A stretch of 34,343 bases of DNA from an uncultured Blautia sp. GTDB taxonomy: Bacteria; Bacillota; Clostridia; Lachnospirales; Lachnospiraceae. The position numbers were made by a program, and so were the translations under genes. The stretch's first letter is position 1; each line of letters starts with the position of its first letter. Of the stretch, positions 24,715 to 32,149 are shown piece by piece. The notes beneath the pieces were generated by a model that saw only the letters and a list, made by a program, of their open reading frames with translations, was not told where the DNA came from and made no database searches. The stretch spans positions 1-34,343 of the forward strand of contig UQAX01000029.1 of assembly GCA_900539145.1 (NCBI GenBank). Direction: 5' to 3'.

Positions 24715-24743
24715 TTGTAAACCTTTGGTAAGTAGTATATGAT
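24715..24743 (+). promoter_or_regulatory. Promoter of a probable small RNA
   Basis: TTGTAA (24715-24720), 17-base spacer, TATGAT (24738-24743). ACCCCCAGGG just upstream (24701-24710) has the C-run/G-run look of CsoR-family operators. Confidence 0.6.
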
Positions 24744-24749
24744 AAATAT

Positions 24750-24907
24750 ACAGTTACTGTTACAGGTTACTGAATTACTGCATGAATGTGCAGATGCCGT
24801 ATACATCCTCCGCATAAAAAATGTTATACGGCACAAAGCAATGTCGAATCCTCATAGACAAAGAAACAGAGACATATCGATGGCAGGGTATGGACTCTGT
24901 TTTTTTG
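24750..24907 (+). ncRNA. Candidate structured small RNA, about 158 bases
   Basis: The space between promoter and terminator has no sensible reading frame but several stems: CAGT-T-AC with GT-T-ACTG near 24751-24772, CTGCA/TGCAG around TGAATG (24777-24792), and GCCGTATA pairing TATACGGC (24795-24832) with CAT/ATG continuing inside. It ends with ACAGAG(A)CATA pairing TATG(GA)CTCTGT and TTTTTTT at about 24901-24907. I do not recognise it as a known family. It could also be a leader, but a strong terminator and a new -10 separate it from the next gene. Boundaries are predicted. Confidence 0.55.
24864..24907 (+). terminator. Terminator of the small RNA
   Basis: ACAGAG and CTCTGT form the outer stem, CATA/TATG the inner one, followed by seven T. 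Confidence 0.8.
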
Positions 24908-24936
24908 TTTAATGAAAAGATAGTTGATATAAGACA

Positions 24937-24945
24937 TGTTATAAT
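24937..24945 (+). promoter_or_regulatory. Extended -10 promoter before the membrane peptide gene and rpoN
   Basis: TGT-TATAAT, an extended -10 with consensus hexamer, 43 bases before the ATG at 24989. No good -35 is seen. Confidence 0.5.
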
Positions 24946-24988
24946 CTAAAATAAGATTTATCAGAAACGTATAGGAGGGTGAAGTATC

Positions 24989-25261
24989 ATGAAAAAAGAA
25001 CCGGAAAGACTGGAAATGGACCTTGCGAAGATTTTTTTAACACCGCCCAATACCATGAAAGAAAAGGTGACCTTAGTGGTTATGATGGTAGTTGTGTTTG
25101 CCATGTTTTTTGCTCCGGTAGTGTTTACGGAGGTATCTCCTGTGAAAGGAATTTTCCTATCTGCACTTCCGGCAGTTTCTATTTCATGGGGCTGGATGGT
25201 ATTGCTTCGCAGCTTGTTCCGAAAAAGAGAATTTTCCAAGAAAACAAATAACAAGAAGTAG
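24989..25261 (+). CDS. Small two-helix membrane protein of unknown function
   Basis: 90 residues. A polar N-terminus (MKKEPERLEMDLAKIFLTPP) is followed by two hydrophobic helices, VTLVVMMVVVFAMFFAPVVF and ISWGWMVLLRSLF with the preceding stretch, and a basic tail. AGGAGGGTGA lies 5-12 bases before the ATG. A frame at 24979-25251 overlaps it in another phase but lacks a ribosome site. It is 13 bases upstream of rpoN and probably shares its transcript. I do not recognise a family. Confidence 0.7.
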   Translation: MKKEPERLEMDLAKIFLTPPNTMKEKVTLVVMMVVVFAMFFAPVVFTEVSPVKGIFLSALPAVSISWGWMVLLRSLFRKREFSKKTNNKK

Positions 25262-25274
25262 CAGAGGGATTTTA

Positions 25275-26591
25275 ATGGAGTTAAAACAAGAATTAGAAAT
25301 ACAGGCAAGGGTATCGCAGGAGATGGTTCAGGCTGTTTCAATTCTGCAAATGACAGCATGGGATTTAAAAGAATATGTACAGGAGGCTATGCTGGAAAAT
25401 CCTGTGATTGAGCTGGAAGAAACCACGAGAAAACAGGATAATGAGGAGATTGTGAGAAAGCTGGAGTGGATGGAAAACGGAGATTATCAAAATAAAGTAT
25501 ATTATCAGCAGGAGCTGGAAGAAAGCAATGAATTCTGGGAAGAAAACGAACCGGATTTAAGGGAATATCTGTTGGAACAGATGGCTTTTATGGATTTAGA
25601 TAAGAAAGCTGCTTCTATTATCCGTTATATGATTCAAAGTCTTGATGAGAGAGGCTACTTGCTTGAGAATGAGGAGAAAATCGCAGATATTCTGGGGCGT
25701 TCATTGGAAGAAATACAAAGAGCCAGACAAATCTTGTGTACAATGGAGCCTTTGGGAGTAGGAGCGCTTAATTTACAGGAATGTCTGCTGATACAATTAC
25801 GAAAAAAAGGCTGTACTTCTCTTGCCTGTGAAATTGTAGAAAACTACATAGAGGAATTTGGAAAAAATCAATTATCGAAAATTGTAAAGAAAACAGGCAG
25901 GGATTTAAAGGAGATTGCACAAGCCTGTGAGCAGATTAAAGAACAAAACCCCAAACCGGCAGGATATTTTCCTACAAGGCCATATAAAAATTATATTATT
26001 CCTGATGTGATTGTTGTGAAGCTAAAGGATTACTTTGAAATTTTAGTCAACGATTATGACAGTCCGGAAATTTTCATCAGTCCGTTTTACAGACAGATGA
26101 TGAGAGAGCAGGGAGAAGAAACGGGAAAATATATCAAAGAAAAAATCCGTCAGGCAGAGTGGCTGAAAAGCTGTATAGAGCAGAGAAATCATACACTTTT
26201 AAAGCTTACAGAAGAAATTTTAAGAAGTCAGACAGAATTTTTTCAAAAGGGAAGAAGTTATTTGCAGCCTATGACGCAAAAAGAAGCTGCCGAAAAGTTA
26301 CAGGTGCATCCTTCCACGGTCAGTCGTGCAGTACAGGGAAAATATTTGCAGTGTGCTTGGGGAATGTTTCCACTTTCCTTTTTCTTTTCATCGGGAACAG
26401 AGAAAAGTACGGAGTATGTGAAAGAATGTTTAAAAGATGTTATAGAGAATGAGGATAAGAAAAATCCATACAGCGACAGGGCTTTGGCAGAGAAATTGCA
26501 GGAAATGGGTATTGACATTTCCCGCAGAACCATTGCCAAATACAGAAATTCCATGAACATCAGTGAAGCTCTTGGAAGAAAAGTGTATTAA
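25275..26591 (+). CDS. rpoN: RNA polymerase sigma-54 factor
   Basis: 438 residues. Region I is the glutamine-rich start QELEIQARVSQEMVQAVSIL with QM, which holds the polymerase silent until an AAA+ activator acts. The core-binding region follows (MEPLGVGALNLQECLLIQLR is very typical). The helix-turn-helix is MTQKEAAEKLQVHPSTVSRA, and the RpoN box near the C-terminus reads SRRTIAKYR, which reads the -24 element. The start has GAGGGA upstream. The stop codon overlaps the stop of the convergent activator gene. It recognises promoters such as the one at 28423-28438. Confidence 0.97.
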   Translation: MELKQELEIQARVSQEMVQAVSILQMTAWDLKEYVQEAMLENPVIELEETTRKQDNEEIVRKLEWMENGDYQNKVYYQQELEESNEFWEENEPDLREYLLEQMAFMDLDKKAASIIRYMIQSLDERGYLLENEEKIADILGRSLEEIQRARQILCTMEPLGVGALNLQECLLIQLRKKGCTSLACEIVENYIEEFGKNQLSKIVKKTGRDLKEIAQACEQIKEQNPKPAGYFPTRPYKNYIIPDVIVVKLKDYFEILVNDYDSPEIFISPFYRQMMREQGEETGKYIKEKIRQAEWLKSCIEQRNHTLLKLTEEILRSQTEFFQKGRSYLQPMTQKEAAEKLQVHPSTVSRAVQGKYLQCAWGMFPLSFFFSSGTEKSTEYVKECLKDVIENEDKKNPYSDRALAEKLQEMGIDISRRTIAKYRNSMNISEALGRKVY

Positions 26592-28252
26592 ATATGAATA
26601 CCGTATTTGTGGATACGATATTGCAGACTTTGTCTGCGGATACCAAGGGCATCGGCAGTTTTTGTAATATTGTATCCAAAATGCTCTAAAGCAGAACACA
26701 GAATTTTATGTTCATATTCGTCCATCATGTTTTGCAGAGATGTATCTTGAAAAGAGACAGAAGTATCGGGAACTTGTTTCAGAGTTTCCGGTGCTTTTTT
26801 TGTCTTTAGAAGATAAGAAGGCAAATGCTCCAAAAGAATGGTATTTCCATCAGAGATATTGCGGACATAATCTAATACATGAAATAATTCCCTTACATTT
26901 CCCGGCCAGTTATAATGATAGAAAAGTTCCATGACTTCAGGACTGAGTTCTGTGGAACTGTGCACGTATTGAAACACAGTAGAACGAAGATGATATTGAA
27001 TAAGTTCTTCTAAGTCTTCCTTGTGATTTCTAAGGGGAGGCAGTTCAATCATAACGGTGGAAAGACGGTAAAAAAGGTCTTTTCGCAATTCGTTTTCTTT
27101 AATGCAAAGGAAAGGATCTTTATTACAGGAAGAAATAATACGCACGTCCATGGAAATATCCTTTTGCCCTCCTACTCTGCGGAAAGAATTTTCCTGAAGG
27201 GCTCGCAGAATTTTCGACTGCATAGCAAGGCTCATGGAGTTCATTTCATCTAAGAATAGAGTTCCCCCTTCTGCTTCTTCAAAATATCCGGTTTTATTTT
27301 CACTTCCTGTAAAACTGCCTTTTTGTGTTCCGAATAAAAGACTTTCAATGAGAGTTTCCGGAATGGCAGCACAATTTAATGCTACGAATTTTTTGTTCTT
27401 TCTGGGGCTGCAACGGTGAATACTTTGAGCAAAAATTTCTTTTCCGGTTCCTGTTTCACCTACCAGAAGAACAGAATTGTTCTGAGAAGCAATTTTTCTG
27501 GCTATGCGAACTGCTTTTTGTAAACCTTCTCCGTGTCCGATGATATGGTCAAAGGTATAACCGGAAAATCGGGTAGGAGGAGTATTAGGCTGGAAATCCC
27601 GCAGCGCTTTTTCAGATTGTGCCATTTTTTCTTTATTGCAGTTAATCATTTCCTGTGTCTGTTCAAATACAATGGCTCCGATTACCTCATTATCTTTGGA
27701 AACAGGATAAGAAGTATTTACAGAGGCAATAGAAACACCGGCAGAAGTAGAAAAATTATCTACCCGGTTAATCACAGGTGCCTTGGTACGCAAAGCGGTC
27801 ATAGTGGTGCTGATTTGTTCATCAAGGGCAAATAAATCCAAAAGATGGCGGCCTCTGATATCAAGCGCAGGGGGAATATGGGAGAGATTACGGCTTGCCT
27901 GATTGAAAAACAGAGCATATCCATTTTCGTCATAAATCTGAACCCCATCCGTAATTAAATTTAAAGCTTGAATTAACAAATCTTCCAAATGGTTTTGTTT
28001 GGTTAAAAAATAATAAAAACCCTGATTTGAGGCATCCATTCTTTTGTAGGAAAAAGAGTCTCCGTCCCAGATAAATTCACCGTTTATATCTTCTTCTGCA
28101 ACAGGGAAAACAGAAGTAATATGCCTTTGATAAGAAATCCAGTTTTTAAATAAGGGCGCATAAGTATTTTCTATCTGAATATTTCCGTACTGTACATGAA
28201 GAAACTGATAGTGTTCATTGACTGTAAAACAGATATCATAAAAAGCTTTCAT
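26588..28252 (-). CDS. Sigma-54 enhancer-binding activator (PAS, AAA+, Fis domains)
   Basis: 554 residues. An N-terminal region of about 95 residues that I cannot name is followed by a PAS domain (about 95-210; LITDGVQIYDENGYALFFNQ), the AAA+ domain and a C-terminal Fis helix-turn-helix (NITKTADALGIRRQSLQYR). Walker A is GETGTGKE at 265-272 and Walker B GGTLFLDEMN. The sigma-54 contact loop reads GSFTGS instead of GAFTGA, a tolerated variant. There is no receiver domain, so a small ligand is the likely signal, as in RocR-like activators. An open frame extends 37 codons upstream, but AAAGGAGTG places the start at 28252. The divergent transporter-lyase operon is the obvious target. Confidence 0.94.
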   Translation of the reverse strand: MKAFYDICFTVNEHYQFLHVQYGNIQIENTYAPLFKNWISYQRHITSVFPVAEEDINGEFIWDGDSFSYKRMDASNQGFYYFLTKQNHLEDLLIQALNLITDGVQIYDENGYALFFNQASRNLSHIPPALDIRGRHLLDLFALDEQISTTMTALRTKAPVINRVDNFSTSAGVSIASVNTSYPVSKDNEVIGAIVFEQTQEMINCNKEKMAQSEKALRDFQPNTPPTRFSGYTFDHIIGHGEGLQKAVRIARKIASQNNSVLLVGETGTGKEIFAQSIHRCSPRKNKKFVALNCAAIPETLIESLLFGTQKGSFTGSENKTGYFEEAEGGTLFLDEMNSMSLAMQSKILRALQENSFRRVGGQKDISMDVRIISSCNKDPFLCIKENELRKDLFYRLSTVMIELPPLRNHKEDLEELIQYHLRSTVFQYVHSSTELSPEVMELFYHYNWPGNVRELFHVLDYVRNISDGNTILLEHLPSYLLKTKKAPETLKQVPDTSVSFQDTSLQNMMDEYEHKILCSALEHFGYNITKTADALGIRRQSLQYRIHKYGIHI

Positions 28253-28298
28253 AGGAAAACACTCCTTTTGTAATTTATTGGTGCGTATTGTTTTGATT

Positions 28299-28327
28299 AT
28301 TATATCAGCAGAGAATAAGAAAGACAA
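28299..28327 (-). promoter_or_regulatory. Sigma-70 type promoter of the activator gene
   Basis: On the minus strand: TTGTCT (28327-28322), 17 bases, TATAAT (28304-28299). The nested palindrome at 28335-28369 starts 7 bases upstream of its -35, so the activator may also affect its own expression. Confidence 0.65.
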
Positions 28328-28334
28328 GAAAAGT

Positions 28335-28369
28335 GCCAAATAAATTTGCATAATGCAAAACAATTTGGC
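28335..28369. promoter_or_regulatory. Nested palindromic enhancer (activator binding site)
   Basis: The inner repeat TTTGCAT-A-ATGCAAA (28345-28359) and the outer pair GCCAAAT (28335-28341) / ATTTGGC (28363-28369) share the same centre at 28352. The centre is about 97 bases upstream of the predicted sigma-54 start site, the normal enhancer distance. Binding by the adjacent activator is inferred. Confidence 0.75.
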
Positions 28370-28422
28370 GTTTATAAAACATCTTGGAAAAAGAAAATCA
28401 TGGAAAAGCGCTGTTTATTGGT

Positions 28423-28438
28423 TGGCACGGAAATTGCA
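28423..28438 (+). promoter_or_regulatory. Sigma-54 (-24/-12) promoter of the BCCT-lyase operon
   Basis: TGGCACG (28423-28429), four bases, TTGCA (28434-28438): a full match to the sigma-54 consensus, with GG and GC in the required phase. Predicted start near 28448. Confidence 0.92.
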
Positions 28439-28473
28439 TATTAGTATGGTAGAAAACAAAAGAAAGGAGCGAG

Positions 28474-28488
28474 CCGATTTTTAATCGG
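28474..28488 (+). promoter_or_regulatory. Leader hairpin between Shine-Dalgarno and BCCT start codon
   Basis: CCGATT-TTT-AATCGG forms a 6-bp hairpin between AGGAG (28465-28469) and ATG 28501. Folding would bring the ribosome site, otherwise 31 bases away, closer to the start codon. An in-frame ATT at 28477, seven bases from AGGAG, is the other option. Confidence 0.5.
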
Positions 28489-28500
28489 ACAGAGAAAAGT

Positions 28501-30063
28501 ATGGAAGGAAACAAAACAAACAAAAAGCCCATACGCTGGAATGTGTTCATTCCTTGCTTTCTGGTAGTAGGGGGCGCAGCGATTTTAGGTATTGTAAACA
28601 ACGAATGGCTGACCAAAGTGACAAAGGGGATTTTTTCATGGTCTTTGGACTCTTTTGGATGGCTGTATCAGGTGGTTGCCATGGTAACCTTGGTGGTAGT
28701 GGCATTGCTGGCTTTTTCAAAGACAGGTAATATTCGTTTTGGAGGGAAAGACGCCAAGGCGGAATATTCTTTCGGTTCATGGTTTGCCATGACACTTACC
28801 GGAGGTATTGCAACAGGATTGATTACTTATGGTGTAAATGAAGTTTTAATTTATTTTGGAAATATTTACGGTGAATTGGATGGATATGGAGTAAAAGCAC
28901 TGTCTGATGAAGCGGCGCAGTTTGCTATGGGACGCAGCTTCTACAACTGGACCTTTGTTCCGTATGCCATGTACGCACTTTCAGGAGTAATCATTGCGTA
29001 TATGTATTTCAATAGGAAAAAAGAGCTTTCTGTTTCTGCATCTTTAATTCCTCTTTTCGGAGAGGGGGTTACAAAAGGCTTTTGGAAAGCGCTTATTGAC
29101 GTTTTGTCTGTACTTGCCATTGCACTTGGACTGGCATCTTCTCTTGGTGCAGGACTTGCTCTTATCGGAACAGGACTTTCTTCTGCTTACGGTATCAAAC
29201 AAGGACCGATTGTATGGTTTGTTTTAACGGCAATCATTACAGCCACTTTTACGGTTGCATCTGTAACGGGCATTGATAAAGGTATTAAGTGGCTGGCAGG
29301 ACTGACTTCTAAGATTTTTTATGTACTTTTGATTGTATTGTTTTTAATTGGTCCGACATTGTATATTCTTAATATGGCAAATGTGGGCTTAGGATACTGG
29401 CTAGACCGTTTCTGGACATGGGGATTTGATCCGGGAACCGTAGGAGGCGAAGCTTTAGTTACATGGTGGACCATGTATGACTGGGCTATCTGGATTGCCT
29501 ATGCTCCATTAATGGGTATCTTCTTTGCAATTATTGCTTATGGAAGAACGGTTCGTCAGTTTTTGGTAATCAACTGGATTTTACCGGCATCTTTTGGTTT
29601 TGTATGGTTCTCAGTATGGGGTGGAACTGCTTTGAAATGGCAGACAAGCGGAAAAGCAGATATTATTGCCACTATTCAGGAAGAAGGTGCAGTAGCCGGA
29701 ATTTGGGAATTCTTAAAACATGTGCCTTTAGGTGCAATTATTATTCCGGTAATTATTGTGGCGCTTATCGCTGCTTTTTCTACCACGGCTGATACCATGT
29801 CTACAACTATTGCTGCTTTATGTACAAAAGGGGCAAAACACGATGAAGAACCGGCAATCTGGCAGAAAATTGTATGGGGCGTATCCATTGGACTTATTGC
29901 ATGTATTATGGTTGCCTTCGGAGGCGGTGAACAAGGTGTTGACGGTGTAAAATATCTGGCTGCCTGTGGTGGTTTTGCGGTTCTTACTATTTTTATTTTA
30001 CAGGTTGCTTCTGCAATAAAACTGTTTTTCTTAGATAAGGAAACGAAGAAAGATATTATGTAG
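28501..30063 (+). CDS. BCCT-family (betaine/carnitine/choline) transporter
   Basis: 520 residues with about 12 membrane helices. The helix 8 signature is present in a variant form: TWWTMYDWAIWIAYAPLMGI near residues 320-340, followed by FFAIIAYGRTVRQF, where the GRT-R-F motif is characteristic. Trp and Tyr residues in this stretch form the aromatic box that binds trimethylammonium groups in BCCT carriers. The glycine-rich helix LASSLGAGLALIGTGLSSAYG corresponds to the Na+ or substrate site region. It should import a quaternary-amine zwitterion. It is transcribed from a sigma-54 promoter and is 13 bases upstream of the lyase gene, which suggests that the lyase acts on the imported compound. 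The N-terminus may be 8 codons longer if ATT 28477 is used. Confidence 0.93.
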   Translation: MEGNKTNKKPIRWNVFIPCFLVVGGAAILGIVNNEWLTKVTKGIFSWSLDSFGWLYQVVAMVTLVVVALLAFSKTGNIRFGGKDAKAEYSFGSWFAMTLTGGIATGLITYGVNEVLIYFGNIYGELDGYGVKALSDEAAQFAMGRSFYNWTFVPYAMYALSGVIIAYMYFNRKKELSVSASLIPLFGEGVTKGFWKALIDVLSVLAIALGLASSLGAGLALIGTGLSSAYGIKQGPIVWFVLTAIITATFTVASVTGIDKGIKWLAGLTSKIFYVLLIVLFLIGPTLYILNMANVGLGYWLDRFWTWGFDPGTVGGEALVTWWTMYDWAIWIAYAPLMGIFFAIIAYGRTVRQFLVINWILPASFGFVWFSVWGGTALKWQTSGKADIIATIQEEGAVAGIWEFLKHVPLGAIIIPVIIVALIAAFSTTADTMSTTIAALCTKGAKHDEEPAIWQKIVWGVSIGLIACIMVAFGGGEQGVDGVKYLAACGGFAVLTIFILQVASAIKLFFLDKETKKDIM

Positions 30064-30076
30064 CAGGAGGTTACAA

Positions 30077-31618
30077 ATGGAGAACAGTAAAAACATAAAA
30101 AAGGTAGAGCTGGGTAATCCCATTCATCTGGAAGAATTTGTAGCGGTCGCACGATATGGGGCAGAGGTTACTTTCTCTGAAGAATACTGCCAACGTGTAA
30201 AGAGAAGCCGCAAGTTAGTGGAAAAATGGGTAGATGAAGAAAGAGTTATGTATGGTGTTACCACAGGTTTTGGCGCTCTTTGCACAAAAGCAATCGGAAA
30301 AGAAGAAACAGCACAATTACAGGAGAATATTATTTTAACTCATGCGGTTTCTGTGGGCGAACCCTTGAAAGAAGAAGGGGTTCGTGGAATTATGCTTATG
30401 GTTTTACAGAACTTAGGTCGTGGGAATAGCGGTGTGCGTCTGGAAGTTTTAGAACAGTATAAAGAGTTTTTAAATAAGGGTGTTATTCCAAAAGTGCCGG
30501 AGTCAGGAAGCGTAGGCTATCTGGCTTTGGAGGCACATACGGCTTTGGTACTGCTGGGAAAAGGAGAGGCATGGTATCAGGGAGAACTGCTCTTAGGAGA
30601 AGAAGCCTTAAAAAGAGCAGGTATGAAGCCCATGGAATTAAGCTCCAAAGAAGGTTTGGCTCTTGTTTCAGGAACAACATCTCCCACAGCTCTCGGAGCG
30701 CTGGCGTTATATGATATGTTGCAGGCTGCCAAGACAGCAGACATTATCGGTGCATTGACAGTGGAAACCTTAAAAGGTGTGATGAATGCTTTTGATGAGA
30801 GAGTGATGAAGGTCCGCCCTCATGGGGAGCAGGGTAAGGTAGCGGAAAACATAAGAAAAATCCTGAAAAGTTCCAAAGTAATAAAGAAATATCAGGGAAG
30901 CCGTGTACAGGATGCGTTATCTTTAAGGTGTATGCCCCAGCTTCACGGTGCGTCCAGAAAAACTTTGGAAGATGCAAGAAGAACATTGGAAATTGAAATA
31001 AATTCCTGCTGTGACAATCCGATTATCTGGAGCGAGCCGGGAGAGGAAGACGTGATTTCAGCCTGCAATGCAGACTCTTCCTATGTAGGGCTGGAGATGG
31101 ACAGCGCCAGTATTGCTGTCTGCACTTTAGGTAAAATGTCTGAGCGGCGAAACAACAGAATTATTGATGAAAATCTGTCCGGATATCCGTGGTTCTGTAT
31201 CAGTAAACCGGGGTTGAATTCAGGACTTATGATACCCCAATATACACAGGCGGGACTTCTCAATGAAATGAGAGTGCTATGTTCACCGGCAACTATTGAT
31301 AACACACCTACCTGCGGAAATCAGGAGGACTATGTTGCAATGGGATATTTTGCCTGCAGAAAGGCGGTAACAGTAGCAGAAAAGCTGGAATACATTCTTG
31401 CCATAGAACTTTTATCCGACTATGAAGTACAACAGTTTCAGGACAAAGATGTAGAAGTAAGTTCTGTGTCAAAGGCGGTGTACAGCGAATTGGAAAATAC
31501 AATTCCTATTATGGAAAAGGATATGATTTTACATCCTCATATTGAGTACATCAGAAACCTCATTCATTCCGGCAGGATTTTGGAAATTGCGGAAAGCGTA
31601 GTAGGAAACTTAAAATAA
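30077..31618 (+). CDS. Ammonia-lyase-fold enzyme without MIO cofactor; probable ergothionase-like trimethylammonia-lyase
   Basis: 513 residues, clearly in the histidine/phenylalanine ammonia-lyase superfamily: MYGVTTGFG at 58-66 with Y59, QENIILTHAVSVGEPL, EINSCCDNPIIW and CGNQEDYVAMG. Where those lyases have GSVGASGDLAPLAH, this one reads GSVGYLALEAH (144-154): three residues are missing, and with them the Ala-Ser-Gly that makes MIO. The NGTQ Asn is replaced (VSGTTS, about 198-202), and the active-site Tyr of QDPYSLR is lost (QDALSLR, 278-284), while its Arg is kept. It is therefore not a HutH. Ergothionase, which releases trimethylamine from ergothioneine, is a known MIO-less relative, and the BCCT neighbour fits a betaine substrate. 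AGGAGG precedes the ATG. Fold is certain; substrate is inferred. Confidence 0.85.
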   Translation: MENSKNIKKVELGNPIHLEEFVAVARYGAEVTFSEEYCQRVKRSRKLVEKWVDEERVMYGVTTGFGALCTKAIGKEETAQLQENIILTHAVSVGEPLKEEGVRGIMLMVLQNLGRGNSGVRLEVLEQYKEFLNKGVIPKVPESGSVGYLALEAHTALVLLGKGEAWYQGELLLGEEALKRAGMKPMELSSKEGLALVSGTTSPTALGALALYDMLQAAKTADIIGALTVETLKGVMNAFDERVMKVRPHGEQGKVAENIRKILKSSKVIKKYQGSRVQDALSLRCMPQLHGASRKTLEDARRTLEIEINSCCDNPIIWSEPGEEDVISACNADSSYVGLEMDSASIAVCTLGKMSERRNNRIIDENLSGYPWFCISKPGLNSGLMIPQYTQAGLLNEMRVLCSPATIDNTPTCGNQEDYVAMGYFACRKAVTVAEKLEYILAIELLSDYEVQQFQDKDVEVSSVSKAVYSELENTIPIMEKDMILHPHIEYIRNLIHSGRILEIAESVVGNLK

Positions 31619-31626
31619 TATAGAAA

Positions 31627-31673
31627 GCATCATGGATATTTGGTATAATATGAAATATCCATGGTGCTTTTTT
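31627..31673 (+). terminator. Terminator of the BCCT-lyase operon
   Basis: GCATCATGGATATTT (31627-31641) pairs with 31653-31667 over 15 positions with one T-G wobble, followed by TTTTTT. It closes a two-gene operon. Confidence 0.9.
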
Positions 31674-31745
31674 GATTTATAGAAAATTGCGTTCTATGAA
31701 ATAAAAACTGCTCCATGAGGATTGCACTGCGCAGGGGAGGTAATT

Positions 31746-32129
31746 ATGAAAAAGAAAAAAATTGTTTATTCAGGGATATTCATCGTAATTTTATTCTGCA
31801 TGGCAGTGATTTTTTATTTTATAGGATACAAGCAAGCTTTAAAAGAAAATCAAACAGTAACTTTTCATGCTATTATTACGGATATAGGAGCAAATGATAG
31901 TTATATTCAGGTGGAAGGACTGGAAACTAATGATATCAATAGCCGAGGAGCATTTGAGTTTTCAATAGAAGACGATACAGAATTAGAATGGCATAATACC
32001 CCTATAAAGCTTTCGGAATTTGATGTGGGAGATTGTGTTGCCGTAACTCATACAGGAAGTATTATGGAAAGTTATCCGGGAAAAATTGAAAAGGTAACAA
32101 AGCTTCAGCTTTTAGATGATGAGAAATAA
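31746..32129 (+). CDS. Small membrane-anchored extracytoplasmic protein
   Basis: 127 residues. A single N-terminal helix (IVYSGIFIVILFCMAVIFYF, about 6-25) after a lysine cluster anchors or exports the protein. The rest is a small beta-rich domain: VTFHAIITDIGANDSYIQV, FEFSIEDDTELEW, FDVGDCVAVTHTG, GKIEKVTKLQLL. The layout resembles the DUF3221/YobA type of small OB-like secreted proteins, but I am not sure. The only Cys after the helix region is in GDCVAV, so it is not a lipoprotein. GGGGAGG fixes ATG 31746 over an in-frame ATG at 31722. It is 20 bases upstream of the phosphatidyltransferase gene and may share its transcript. Confidence 0.8.
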   Translation: MKKKKIVYSGIFIVILFCMAVIFYFIGYKQALKENQTVTFHAIITDIGANDSYIQVEGLETNDINSRGAFEFSIEDDTELEWHNTPIKLSEFDVGDCVAVTHTGSIMESYPGKIEKVTKLQLLDDEK

Positions 32130-32149
32130 AGAAAGAGAGTGAGAATAAA

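Noticed and set aside
24750..24907. Riboswitch or T-box controlling rpoN
   Set aside because: No known aptamer or T-box core is recognisable, and a separate extended -10 promoter lies between it and the next gene.
28253..28363. 37-codon N-terminal extension of the sigma-54 activator
   Set aside because: It would include the -35 and -10 of its own promoter, and AAAGGAGTG is placed for ATG 28252.
28446..28484. Upstream ORF (12 codons) before the BCCT gene
   Set aside because: Its ATG lies at or before the predicted sigma-54 start site, so it is probably not in the mRNA.
30077..31618. Plain annotation as histidine ammonia-lyase (hutH)
   Set aside because: The Ala-Ser-Gly tripeptide that forms MIO is deleted and two further catalytic residues are replaced; no other hut genes are nearby.
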